The notes beneath the pieces were generated by a model. It saw nothing but the letters and a program-made list of their open reading frames with translations. It was not told the origin of the DNA and searched no databases. 64,000 bases of DNA from Edaphosphingomonas laterariae (GTDB lineage: Bacteria > Pseudomonadota > Alphaproteobacteria > Sphingomonadales > Sphingomonadaceae): assembly GCF_900188165.1 (NCBI RefSeq), contig NZ_FZOS01000007.1:1-64000 (forward strand). Direction: 5' to 3'. Both the position numbers and the translations under genes were made by a program. This document shows, piece by piece, positions 28,492 to 36,653 of the stretch. The stretch's first letter is position 1. Each line of letters begins with the position of its first letter.

Positions 28492-29216
28492 ATCTTCCAG
28501 CCGCTATGAATGGCGACGACACCACCGAGAATCGGTTCGACTTTGGTCCGCACGAAGCCGGCGTCCGCGATCATCCGTTCGAAGGTCGGCATGTCGGGGA
28601 AGCGACGGATCGATTCGATCAGGTAACGATAGCTTTCCTCGTCATTGGCGAGGAGCTTGCCCATCTTGGGCACCAGCCGGTGCGAATAGCTGTCATAGAC
28701 CTCGGCGAAGACCGGCCACTGATTGGTCGAGAATTCGAGGCAGAAGAAACGGCCGCCGCGCTTCAGCACGCGATGCGCCTCGCGCAGGGCGGCCGGGATG
28801 TCGGTGACGTTGCGGATGCCGAAGGCGATCGTATAGGCATCGAACTGCCGGTCGTCGAAGCTGAGCGTCTCGGCATTCTGTTCGGACCAGATCAGGCCGT
28901 GAACGCCCTTCTTCTTCGCGCGCTCCATGCCGACGCCGAGCATCGCGGGATTGATATCGGCCACCGTCACTTCGGCGCCGGAGGCGGCGTGGCGGAAGGC
29001 GATGTCGCCGGTGCCGCCCGCCATGTCGAGAATCGATTCGCCCGCGCGCGGCTTCACCCGGCGGACGAAGCGGTCCTTCCACAGCCGGTGCAGCCCGCCC
29101 GACATGGCATCGTTCATCAGATCGTAGCGCGACGCGACGTTGCGGAAGACGGCGCCGACGCGCTCTGTCTTCTCCTCGGGGCTGACGTCCGAATAGCCGA
29201 AGGATACCGTTTCCAT
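28488..29216 (-). CDS. ubiE: Demethylmenaquinone/ubiquinone C-methyltransferase UbiE
   Basis: This 242-residue SAM-dependent methyltransferase has ASRYDLMNDAMSGGLHRLWKD at the start, the SAM motif DMAGGTGDIA and the C-terminal signature RVLKRGGRFFCLEFS. It performs the C-methylation step of ubiquinone synthesis. It leads the ubiE-ubiB unit, divergent from mutM with 58 bases between. Confidence 0.96.
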   Translation of the reverse strand: METVSFGYSDVSPEEKTERVGAVFRNVASRYDLMNDAMSGGLHRLWKDRFVRRVKPRAGESILDMAGGTGDIAFRHAASGAEVTVADINPAMLGVGMERAKKKGVHGLIWSEQNAETLSFDDRQFDAYTIAFGIRNVTDIPAALREAHRVLKRGGRFFCLEFSTNQWPVFAEVYDSYSHRLVPKMGKLLANDEESYRYLIESIRRFPDMPTFERMIADAGFVRTKVEPILGGVVAIHSGWKI

Positions 29217-29274
29217 GGCGGCAGGCTCTACAAGGGTTGCCGCTGAACGTCACGGCCCATATCGCAGGAAAATC

Positions 29275-30108
29275 ATGCCCGAACTTCCCGAAGTCGAGAC
29301 CACCGTCCGCGGGCTGCGGCCGCCGCTGGAAGGGCAGCGGCTGGTGACCGTCGATCCACGCCGGCCGGACCTGCGCCGCCCGATCCCGGCCGACCTGCGC
29401 CAGCGGCTGACCGGGGCGACGGTGACGCGGCTCGGCCGGCGGGCGAAATATGGCCTGATCGAAACCGATCGCGGCGACACGCTGATCTTCCATCTCGGCA
29501 TGTCGGGCAGCTGGCGGATCGATCCGAGCGAAATCGGCAAGCACGACCATCTGGTGATCGAGACGGCGGCCGGGCGGCGGCTGGCGCTCAACGATCCCCG
29601 GCGCTTCGGTTCGCTCGACCTGGTGGCGACCGACGCGGTGGAGGATTTCCCCGCCTTCCGGGCGCTGGGCCCCGAGCCGCTGGGGCCGGGGCTGAGTGCT
29701 GCGCATCTGAAGGCGGCGTTCGCGGGGCGGGTGGCGCCGGTGAAGGCGTTGCTGCTCGACCAGCGGATCGTGGCGGGGCTTGGCAATATCTATGTGTGCG
29801 AGGCGCTGAACATCGCGAAGATCGCGCCGACCATCGCGGCCGGGCGAATCGGCGCGGGCAAGCTCGCAACGCTGGTGGATGCGATTCGCGACGTGCTGGC
29901 TGCCGCGATCGAGGCCGGCGGTTCGTCCTTGCGCGATTATGTCCAGCCCAATGGCGAGCTCGGCTATTTCGCCAACCAGTGGCGGGTCTATGGGCGCGAG
30001 GGCGAGCTGTGCGCCTGCGGCACGGTGATCCGGCGCCGCGTCGATAGCGGGCGATCGACCTTCTATTGCCCGCGATGCCAGCGCGGAACGGTTGACGCGG
30101 CGGCCTGA
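29275..30108 (+). CDS. mutM: Formamidopyrimidine-DNA glycosylase
   Basis: The 277-residue repair enzyme removes 8-oxoguanine and formamidopyrimidines. The catalytic N-terminus after Met removal is PELPEVETT (Pro1, Glu2), with Lys in RRAKYGL and the helix-two-turn-helix around GNIYVCEAL. The C-terminal zinc finger has CAC then CPRC, so the first knuckle is C-x-C, one residue shorter than the common form. The start is the ATG giving MPELPE. Confidence 0.96.
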   Translation: MPELPEVETTVRGLRPPLEGQRLVTVDPRRPDLRRPIPADLRQRLTGATVTRLGRRAKYGLIETDRGDTLIFHLGMSGSWRIDPSEIGKHDHLVIETAAGRRLALNDPRRFGSLDLVATDAVEDFPAFRALGPEPLGPGLSAAHLKAAFAGRVAPVKALLLDQRIVAGLGNIYVCEALNIAKIAPTIAAGRIGAGKLATLVDAIRDVLAAAIEAGGSSLRDYVQPNGELGYFANQWRVYGREGELCACGTVIRRRVDSGRSTFYCPRCQRGTVDAAA

Positions 30109-30119
30109 AAGTGTATGTA
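30092..30119 (+). promoter_or_regulatory. Candidate promoter of rpsT
   Basis: TTGACG (30092-30097), a 16-base spacer and TATGTA (30114-30119) overlap the last codons of mutM and would give a leader of about 58 bases for rpsT. Confidence 0.5.
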
Positions 30120-30183
30120 GCCGGCCTTCCCGGCGCGGGATCATCCCTGCGCCGCATCCCATTTTGATCTATTGAGGACGAGC

Positions 30184-30447
30184 ATGGCGAACACGCCGCA
30201 GGCAAAGAAGCGCATCCGCCGGAACGAGCGTCGGGCCGAGATCAACGGCGCGCGCGTGGGCCGCATCCGCACCTTCATCAAGAAGGTCGAGTTGGCCCTG
30301 ACCGCCGGTGACAAGACTGCCGCGACTGCCGCGCTCGCTGCCGCCCAGCCGGAAATCGCCCGTGGCGTTTCGAAGGGCGTGCTCCACAAGAACACCGCGT
30401 CGCGCAAGTTCGCGCGGCTGACCAAGCGCGTCGCCTCGCTCGGCTGA
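30184..30447 (+). CDS. rpsT: 30S ribosomal protein S20
   Basis: The 87-residue basic protein begins [17 protein letters not shown] and ends with the three-helix S20 pattern ([15 protein letters not shown]). The frame runs four codons further up, but ATG 30184 is the standard start and has GAGGACG upstream. The gene sits just before dnaA, an alphaproteobacterial arrangement, and is closed by a strong terminator. Confidence 0.97.
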   Translation: MANTPQAKKRIRRNERRAEINGARVGRIRTFIKKVELALTAGDKTAATAALAAAQPEIARGVSKGVLHKNTASRKFARLTKRVASLG

Positions 30448-30468
30448 TCGCTCGGTTACTACCGGGTT

Positions 30469-30504
30469 AAAGGCCCGCCGGGGAAATTCCTCGGCGGGCC
30501 TTTT
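30469..30504 (+). terminator. Intrinsic terminator of rpsT
   Basis: AAAGGCCCGCCG pairs with CGGCGGGCCTTT around a short loop, followed by TTT. It lies 22 bases after the rpsT stop codon and separates rpsT from dnaA. Confidence 0.9.
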
Positions 30505-30523
30505 CATTTCTTCATGGTTACAA

Positions 30524-30847
30524 TCGTGAATTCTAGGATTCACCGCGATTCGTGAATTGTTACGGATTCGGGAAGTCCAGAATAAACTATCAAAATCAAT
30601 GATTTGTGACGCATCCACGCAAAAGCACGGCTTTTGCTGTCAAGCGCCATTATTTCTTTTTTGTTTCATGTGAAGGCCTTGATCCAAGGCCGAACGCCTT
30701 TCAAAAAGACACTCCGCCCGACGAGTCTGGTTGGGCGGAAAAGCGGTAACGGCGGAAAAAGGCTGCAACCGGGGGCGGTTGCGCAAGGGGATCGTTTGTC
30801 CCCGGTTCCGGCGTGCCGTTTGGGGGCCAATTTTAGAAGGGACCGAC
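30524..30847 (+). promoter_or_regulatory. dnaA upstream region with GANTC cluster and hairpins
   Basis: This 340-base gap is less GC-rich than its surroundings. Three GATTC sites (GANTC, the CcrM methylation site) lie at 30537-30541, 30547-30551 and 30565-30569, with a fourth (GAGTC) at 30723-30727. TCGTGAATT occurs twice (30524, 30550). Hairpins are GCAAAAGC-acg-GCTTTTGC (30619-30637), GGCCTT-gatcc-AAGGCC (30675-30691) and TCCGCCC/GGGCGGA (30713-30739). I found no clear DnaA box (TTATNCACA) and no convincing -35/-10 pair. It probably holds the dnaA promoter and a long leader. Confidence 0.6.
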
Positions 30848-32284
30848 GTGACCTCTGCCGCTTCGTTTCTTTCTGTGCAGGACATGCCCGAGGCGGACCT
30901 GCCGCCGTCGCCCTTTGAGGCGGCCTGGGAAGCGATTCGCATCAACCTGCGCCGGACCTGCGGTGCCCGCACGTTCGACGGCTGGCTGAAGCCGATGACG
31001 CTCGTCGGATTCGATTCGGCCGAATCGACCATCCGGCTGGCGGCGCCATCCGATTTCATGGCGAACTGGGTCGAGACCCATTTTGCCGAACATCTGCTGC
31101 AGGCGTGGCGCGCCATGCTGCCGCAGGTCGACAAGATCGTGATCACCACCGATTCGCCGCGCCCGGCGCTGTTCGTGGCGCCGGAGCCCGAAGCCGCGCC
31201 CGCGGCCGAATCGGCGCCCGAGCTTACGGCCGGAACCGCGATCGTGGCGGGGCAGGTGGCGGAACATGGTTTCGAGGCGCGCTACAGCTTCGATTCGTTC
31301 GTCGTCGGCAAGGCCAACGAGGTCGCGTACAACGCGGCCCGCACGCTGGCCGAGGGCGGGGCGCTGGGCTTCAACCCGCTGTTCCTCCACGGCGGCACCG
31401 GCCTCGGCAAGACGCACCTGATGCACGCCATCGGCCAGGAGTTCCTGGCCCGTCAGCCGAATGCGCGCGTGATCTACATGTCGGCCGAGAAGTTCATGTA
31501 CGAGTTCGTGGCCGCGATGCGCGCCAAGGACACGCACAGCTTCAAGGCGCGGCTGCGCGCGGCCGACGTGCTGATGATCGATGACGTCCAGTTCATCGCC
31601 GGCAAGGAATCGACGCAGGAAGAATTCTTCCACACGATGAACGAGATCATTTCGGCCGGGCGCCGACTCGTCATCACCGCCGATCGTTCGCCGCAGGATC
31701 TGGAAGGGATTGAGAGCCGCATCCTCTCCCGCCTCGCCTGGGGCCTGGTGGCGGACGTCAACCCGGCCGATTTCGAGCTGCGGCTGAACATCATCCTGAA
31801 GAAGCTGGAGGCGATGCCCCAGGCGAACGTGCCGCATGACGTGGTGATGTTCCTGGCCCGCCGGATCAGCGCCAATGTGCGTGAGCTGGAAGGCGCGCTG
31901 AACCGCGTCGTCGCTTATTCGCTGCTGTCCGGTCGCCCTATCGACATGGAGTTCACGCAGGAGACGCTGGCCGACATGCTGCGCGCCACGCAGCGGCGGA
32001 TCACCATCGACGAGATCCAGCGTCGCGTGTGCGACCATTATCGCATCAAGCAGTCCGAAATGGCTTCCGCCCGCCGTGCGCGCGAAGTGGCCCGTCCGCG
32101 CCAGATCGCCATGTATCTGGCCAAGCAGCTGACCCCGCGTTCGCTGCCCGAGATCGGCCGCCGCTTTGGCGGGCGCGATCACACGACGGTGATCCATGCG
32201 GTGAAGCAGATCGAGAAGCTGCGCCAGACCGACGCCGAGCTCGACGCCGACGTGCGGCTGCTGATGCGCCAGCTGGAGGCCTGA
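30848..32284 (+). CDS. dnaA: Chromosomal replication initiator DnaA
   Basis: The 478-residue AAA+ protein has domain I (about 15-85), a short alanine/proline/glutamate linker, the ATPase domain with [15 protein letters not shown] (Walker A), LMIDDVQF (Walker B) and the Arg-finger segment [13 protein letters not shown], and the C-terminal DNA-binding domain with the DnaA signature [18 protein letters not shown] chose GTG 30848, which has GAAGGGA about 6 bases before it; ATG 30884 is an alternative. A terminator follows the stop codon. Confidence 0.97.
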   Translation: MTSAASFLSVQDMPEADLPPSPFEAAWEAIRINLRRTCGARTFDGWLKPMTLVGFDSAESTIRLAAPSDFMANWVETHFAEHLLQAWRAMLPQVDKIVITTDSPRPALFVAPEPEAAPAAESAPELTAGTAIVAGQVAEHGFEARYSFDSFVVGKANEVAYNAARTLAEGGALGFNPLFLHGGTGLGKTHLMHAIGQEFLARQPNARVIYMSAEKFMYEFVAAMRAKDTHSFKARLRAADVLMIDDVQFIAGKESTQEEFFHTMNEIISAGRRLVITADRSPQDLEGIESRILSRLAWGLVADVNPADFELRLNIILKKLEAMPQANVPHDVVMFLARRISANVRELEGALNRVVAYSLLSGRPIDMEFTQETLADMLRATQRRITIDEIQRRVCDHYRIKQSEMASARRAREVARPRQIAMYLAKQLTPRSLPEIGRRFGGRDHTTVIHAVKQIEKLRQTDAELDADVRLLMRQLEA

Positions 32285-32328
32285 TCGGCCGAGACGGGCC
32301 CCCACGGGGCCGCAAGCACCGGACAAAT

Positions 32329-32357
32329 GAAAAGCCCCGCCGGTTGGCGGGGCTTTT
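32329..32357 (+). terminator. Intrinsic terminator of dnaA
   Basis: AAAAGCCCCGCC-ggtt-GGCGGGGCTTTTT is a perfect 12-bp stem with a tetraloop and T-run, 44 bases after the dnaA stop codon. Confidence 0.92.
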
Positions 32358-32403
32358 TGCATATGGGCGACGATGGCGCGTCAGGATTTGGCCATGTCGC
32401 CAT

Positions 32404-32459
32404 GTTCAGGCCGCGATGTTCAGGCCGCGATGTCCATGCGGCGATGTCCGGGCCGGCAG
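32404..32459. repeat. 14-bp tandem repeat, about four copies
   Basis: GTTCAGGCCGCGAT occurs twice exactly and is followed by GTCCATGCGGCGAT and a partial GTCCGGGCCGGC, a total of 56 bases. It lies between the dnaA terminator and the convergent lipoprotein stop codon. It does not look like a DnaA-box array. Confidence 0.75.
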
Positions 32460-32486
32460 ACGAGGGCCATCTGCCGGGAACTCGCT

Positions 32487-33125
32487 TCAGCCCTTCTTGG
32501 GCGGCGGGATGGTGATGCGCACCTCCTCACCCGAACGGCCGGGGAAGTTGGTGAACATCGCTTCGACCAGATTGGGCACGAGCGCGGGCAGGCTGTCCGT
32601 CGTCGAGCGCGCCTTGGCCTTGCCTTCGAACACGCGCTGGCCGGAGGCGCCGTTGATCGTCATGTCGAGATAGCTGGTATAGTAAGTATAGCTTTCGACA
32701 TCGGGATAGCCCCAGAAGGGATCGGCCCAGCCATAATAAAAGGCCGAGCGATAGCCCCAGCGGCCATAGGGAGAGCCCCAGCCGCCATAGCCGTAGCCGC
32801 CATAACCCGGCCGGGTGACGACCTTTTCGCGGCCATTGTCGACGCCATAATCGAGCATGACGGTGAGCGTCGCGCTCGTCGCATCGGCGGCGCGGACATA
32901 GCCCTGGGCGACCAGCCGCTGTTCGACCAGCGAGGCGTATTGGGCGAATTCGAGCCCGCCTTCGTTGCGCGGATCGGCAGCCTTGATCGTGAAGGTCTGC
33001 CCCTGCGGTGCCGGCATGGCCTGGAAGCGCGCAACATCCGCCCGGAACGGCGTCGCGCAGCCCGACAGCGCCAGCAGGGCAGCAGCGGGAGCGGCGAGGG
33101 TGAGGAACCGTTTGGAAAGCGACAT
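32487..33125 (-). CDS. DUF4136 lipoprotein
   Basis: This 212-residue protein has a lipoprotein signal (lipobox LSGC, Cys23) and a DUF4136-like beta/alpha body with a glycine-, tyrosine- and tryptophan-rich middle (about 106-140, GYGGYGYGGWGSPYG). The domain has unknown function and is found in envelope proteins. The upstream region has a TATAGT -10-like box at 33163-33158 and, behind it, three GAAC half-sites spaced by 7 bases, so the gene may be under damage-response or other direct-repeat control. Confidence 0.8.
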   Translation of the reverse strand: MSLSKRFLTLAAPAAALLALSGCATPFRADVARFQAMPAPQGQTFTIKAADPRNEGGLEFAQYASLVEQRLVAQGYVRAADATSATLTVMLDYGVDNGREKVVTRPGYGGYGYGGWGSPYGRWGYRSAFYYGWADPFWGYPDVESYTYYTSYLDMTINGASGQRVFEGKAKARSTTDSLPALVPNLVEAMFTNFPGRSGEEVRITIPPPKKG

Positions 33126-33192
33126 GTTGGCGACCTCGCAAGGGGCTGGCGCCCCACACTATAACACAGCCCGAGCCTCGCATAGCCGGGCT

Positions 33193-33218
33193 GAACATCC
33201 GTTGAACGCCGGGTGAAC
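33193..33218. promoter_or_regulatory. Triple GAAC direct repeat (possible LexA boxes)
   Basis: GAAC-N7-GAAC-N7-GAAC at 33193-33196, 33204-33207 and 33215-33218, each preceded by TG. The alphaproteobacterial LexA box is GTTC-N7-GTTC, equal to GAAC-N7-GAAC on the other strand, so this would be two overlapping boxes. It lies about 68 bases before the DUF4136 start codon, upstream of a -10-like TATAGT. Confidence 0.55.
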
Positions 33219-33336
33219 ATATCGGCCGCGTATCGGGTGGAAGGCATGATCGGGCCACCGGCGTGGGTCGATGGCCATCAGGGGGAATCAACCATGCCTT
33301 CCATGGTTCCAGACGGAGCCGATCGGCGAATGCCTT

Positions 33337-33361
33337 GGCGGGGATGAAAAAAATCCCCGCC
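33337..33361. terminator. Terminator of trpS
   Basis: GGCGGGGAT-gaaaaaa-ATCCCCGCC is a perfect 9-bp stem, 10 bases after the trpS stop codon on the minus strand. The T-rich loop and weak T-run (TTT) make it usable on both strands. Confidence 0.75.
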
Positions 33362-33370
33362 TTTCGGCGT

Positions 33371-34378
33371 TTACCAGCGCAGGCCCATCGCCTTGTAGGT
33401 GGCGTCGAGCGTCGGCGCGGCGGCCTCGCGCGCCTTGGCGGCGCCGATGGCGAGCAGGCGATCGAGCTCCGCAGGATCGGCGCGCAACGCATCGAGCCGG
33501 CTTTTCACCGGGCGCAGCGATTCCGCCACCAGTTCGGCCAGCGCGGGCTTGAACGCGCCGAAGCCCTGCCCGGCGAAGCGGGCGAGCACCTGTTCCACCG
33601 TTTCGTCCGCCAGCGCGGCATAGATGCCGACGAGGTTGCGCGCCTCGGGCCGGCCGGCCAGTTCCTCGGCCGAGGCCGGCAACGGTTCCGGATCGGTCTT
33701 GGCCTTGCGGATCTTCTGGACGAGCAGATCGGCATCGTCGGTAAGGTTGATGCGGCTCATATCCGACGGATCGGACTTGGACATCTTGGACGTGCCGTCG
33801 CGCAGCGACATGATCCGCGCCGCCGCCGGCGGGATGATCGGTTCGGGCAGCGTGAACAGTTCGACCCCGAAATCGGTGTTGAACTTGGTCGCGACATCGC
33901 GCGCCAGTTCCAGATGCTGCTTCTGATCCTCGCCCACCGGCACATGGGTGGCCTGATAGAGCAGCACGTCCGCCGCCTGGAGCACGGGATAGGCATAGAG
34001 GCCGATCGACGCGCCTTCGCGGTTCTTGCCCGATTTTTCCTTGAACTGGGTCATCCGGTTCAGCCAGCCGATGCGGGCGGTGCCGTTGAGCAGCCAGCAC
34101 AGTTCGGCATGGGCGGGAACATCGGCCTGGCTGAACAGCGTGGCGCGCGCGGGATCGACCCCGGCGGCGATCAGCGCGGCGGCCATTTCGCGGATATTGG
34201 CGCGCAGCTGAGCGGGTTCGTTATGAACGGTGATCGCGTGGAGCGAGGCGAGGAAGAAGAAGCACTGGTCGCCCGCGCCAAGCCCGTCCTGCATGCGCAC
34301 CCAGTTGCGGATCGCCCCCAGATAATTGCCGAGGTGGAGGTTGCCGGTGGGCTGAATGCCCGAGACGATACGCATCAT
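33371..34378 (-). CDS. trpS: Tryptophan--tRNA ligase
   Basis: The 335-residue class I synthetase has GIQPTGNLHLGNYLGA (the HIGH motif as HLGN) and KMSKSDPS (KMSKS). It charges tRNA-Trp. The start is the first of two adjacent ATGs; it overlaps the murJ stop by 4 bases (ATGA), so murJ and trpS are coupled. Confidence 0.96.
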   Translation of the reverse strand: MMRIVSGIQPTGNLHLGNYLGAIRNWVRMQDGLGAGDQCFFFLASLHAITVHNEPAQLRANIREMAAALIAAGVDPARATLFSQADVPAHAELCWLLNGTARIGWLNRMTQFKEKSGKNREGASIGLYAYPVLQAADVLLYQATHVPVGEDQKQHLELARDVATKFNTDFGVELFTLPEPIIPPAAARIMSLRDGTSKMSKSDPSDMSRINLTDDADLLVQKIRKAKTDPEPLPASAEELAGRPEARNLVGIYAALADETVEQVLARFAGQGFGAFKPALAELVAESLRPVKSRLDALRADPAELDRLLAIGAAKAREAAAPTLDATYKAMGLRW

Positions 34379-35937
34379 GCTTCCTTCTTCCTGCGGCGGC
34401 GGGTGAGCAGCCGTATTCCTTCCTTGTCCATGCCGCCCAGCAGCCAGGCGGCGCCGAAATAGACGATTCCGCCGACGCCGACGAGGGCGGTGACCGAAAC
34501 CATCCGTTTGCCGACCGAGCCCGAGAACCAGTCGGCCAGCCATTCGCGCAGCGCCCACAGCGCCGCCGCCATGATCAGGCCGGCGGCGACCTGGCGGGCG
34601 ATGCGGCCCCACAGCCAGGGTTCGATGCGGAAATGGCCGCGCCCGCGCAGCACGACATAGAGCATCACGCAATTGAGCCACGAGCAGGCGGCGATCGCGA
34701 AGGCGAGGCCGTAAATGCCGAAGGGCGGGATCAATGCGAAGTTGAGCGCGACATTGGCGATCAGCACGATCGCCGCGGTCTTGACCGGGGTCTTGGTGTC
34801 TTCCCGCGCGTAGAAGCCGGGGGTGATCACCTTGACCAGCACGTAGGCCGGCAGGCCCGCGACGATGATCGCCAGCACATTGCCCGTCACCATCGCATCA
34901 TGGGCGGTGAACTTGCCGCCCTGGAACAAGGCCGAGATCAGCGGGCCGGCGACGACGGCCAGCGCCAGCGCGGCGGGCAGGCAGAGCAGCATCGACAGTT
35001 CGACTGCCTTGCCCTGCACCTTTGCGGCCTCGCCGGGTTGATCGGTGGCGATGAAGCGGCTGATCTGCGGGAGGATCGCCGTGCCGAGCGCGGTGCCGAT
35101 GACGGACAAAGGCAGCTGGTTCAGCCGATCCGAATAATTGAGGTAGGACATCGACCCTTCGGGCAGCCGGGTGGCGAAGAAGGTGTCGATGAGCTGGCTG
35201 ATCTGATAGACGCCCGCGCCCAGCGTGGCCGGGATCACCACGACGAAGAACTGCTTCACGCCGGGCGTGATCCGGGGGCGTCGCAGCCGCAGCGAGACGC
35301 CGGCCTTGCGTGCCCCGTTCCACAGCAAGGCGAGCTGGAGGAAACCGCCGGCGGTGACGCCGGCCGCCAGCGCATAAGCGGTCTTCACCCCGCCATCGGG
35401 CACGATGATCAGCGCGGCCAGCATGGCGACGTTGAGCAGCGCCGGCGCAAAGGCGGCGGCGGCGAACTTCGTCAGCGAGTTGAGCACGCCCGAGAAGAGC
35501 GAGACCAGGCTGATCAGGATGAGATAGGGAAAGGTGATCCGCGTCAGCGTGACGGTGAGATCGAACTTCGCCGGTTCATCGGCATAGCCCGATGCGATCG
35601 CCCAGACGAACAGCGGCATCGCGATTTCGAAGACGAGGGTGAAGAGGAAGAGGGTGGGCAGGAACACCGCCAGCACCTCTTCCGAAAACTTCCTCGCATC
35701 CTCGATCCCGCCCTGGCCGTGCAGGCGCTGGCTGAACAGCGGCACGAACCCGGCGGAAAACGCCCCTTCGCCGAACAGGCGGCGGAAGGTGTTGGGGAGG
35801 CGGAAGGCGACGAGGAAGGCATCCGCCGCCCCGCTGGCCCCCATGATGCGCGACATCAGCATCTCGCGCGCGAAACCGAAGACGCGGCTGACCATGGTCA
35901 GCCCGCCGATGGTGCTGATCGCCTTGATCAGGTTCAT
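34375..35937 (-). CDS. murJ: Lipid II flippase MurJ (MviN)
   Basis: The 520-residue integral membrane protein has about 14 helices and the family pattern at the N-terminus (STIGGLTMVSRVFGFAREML) with the essential Arg residues, and IATDQPGEAAKVQ later. It moves lipid II across the inner membrane for peptidoglycan synthesis. It is followed by trpS and preceded, 25 bases away, by secB. Confidence 0.95.
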   Translation of the reverse strand: MNLIKAISTIGGLTMVSRVFGFAREMLMSRIMGASGAADAFLVAFRLPNTFRRLFGEGAFSAGFVPLFSQRLHGQGGIEDARKFSEEVLAVFLPTLFLFTLVFEIAMPLFVWAIASGYADEPAKFDLTVTLTRITFPYLILISLVSLFSGVLNSLTKFAAAAFAPALLNVAMLAALIIVPDGGVKTAYALAAGVTAGGFLQLALLWNGARKAGVSLRLRRPRITPGVKQFFVVVIPATLGAGVYQISQLIDTFFATRLPEGSMSYLNYSDRLNQLPLSVIGTALGTAILPQISRFIATDQPGEAAKVQGKAVELSMLLCLPAALALAVVAGPLISALFQGGKFTAHDAMVTGNVLAIIVAGLPAYVLVKVITPGFYAREDTKTPVKTAAIVLIANVALNFALIPPFGIYGLAFAIAACSWLNCVMLYVVLRGRGHFRIEPWLWGRIARQVAAGLIMAAALWALREWLADWFSGSVGKRMVSVTALVGVGGIVYFGAAWLLGGMDKEGIRLLTRRRRKKEA

Positions 35938-35961
35938 GCGGAGATGCCGTGTCCCGTCAGA

Positions 35962-36471
35962 TCAGGCCTGGCCCGCCGTTTCGCCAGCCTGCAGCGCCTG
36001 GGCCTGCGCCTGCTGCTGCATGTAGAGGCCGCTGAAATCGATCGGTTCGAGCATCAGCGGCGGGAAGTTGCCGTCGCGCACCGCATCGGCCAGCACGCGG
36101 CGGGCGAAGGGGAAAAGCAGGCGCGGCGCTTCGGCAAGCAGGAAGGCCTGGACCTGTTCCTGCGGCACGTTGCGCAGGCCGAACAGGCCGCCGAACAGCA
36201 GTTCGACCTGGAAGGCGACACCCTGTTCCGCCTTGGCGGTGACGTCGATCTTCAGCGCCACTTCGTGCACATCTTCGCCCAGCGTGTCGGCGCGGATGTT
36301 GAACTGCACGTCGATCTGCGGCTGGCCCTGCCACTGATAGACCGCCGGGGCGTTCGGATTTTCGAAGGAGAGATCCTTCACATATTGGGCGATCAGCCCG
36401 ACCTGGGGCAGATTGTCTTCGCCATTGGCAAAGGTTTCGCCCGCGTTCACGACGCCTTCTTCTTCGGCCAT
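35962..36471 (-). CDS. secB: Protein-export chaperone SecB
   Basis: The 169-residue tetrameric chaperone holds preproteins unfolded and delivers them to SecA. It has the SecB pattern ENPNAP, DVQFNIRA, VFQVELLFGGLF-like strand and APRLLFPFARRVLADAVRDGNFPPLMLEPIDF, split here for length. A 30-residue glutamine/alanine tail follows. It heads secB-murJ-trpS, divergent from the Tim44-like gene. Confidence 0.95.
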   Translation of the reverse strand: MAEEEGVVNAGETFANGEDNLPQVGLIAQYVKDLSFENPNAPAVYQWQGQPQIDVQFNIRADTLGEDVHEVALKIDVTAKAEQGVAFQVELLFGGLFGLRNVPQEQVQAFLLAEAPRLLFPFARRVLADAVRDGNFPPLMLEPIDFSGLYMQQQAQAQALQAGETAGQA

Positions 36472-36653
36472 CCGGATATCGCCTTTTCAGGTGTTGAATA
36501 GGCCGCGCGACTAGCAGGCGCGAAGGGGGAGGGCAATGGCGGGCAGGCGGCGTGCGATCATGCGCAGCATCGCCGCGCCGGCCTCCGAAAAGCGCCATTT
36601 GAAACATTCGCGCCACATCCCTATGTAGCAGGGGACAAGCTTGCGGAGGTCCG

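Noticed and set aside
30505-30847. Chromosomal origin beside dnaA
   Set aside because: No DnaA boxes of the TTATNCACA type and no AT-rich 13-mer array are seen; in alphaproteobacteria oriC is often away from dnaA.
32404-32459. CRISPR array
   Set aside because: The units are directly tandem with no spacers and no cas genes are near.
33247-33347. 33-codon plus-strand frame downstream of the triple GAAC motif (possible small SOS protein)
   Set aside because: No membrane segment or similarity to known SOS division inhibitors, a crowded ribosome binding site, and the stop lies inside the trpS terminator hairpin.
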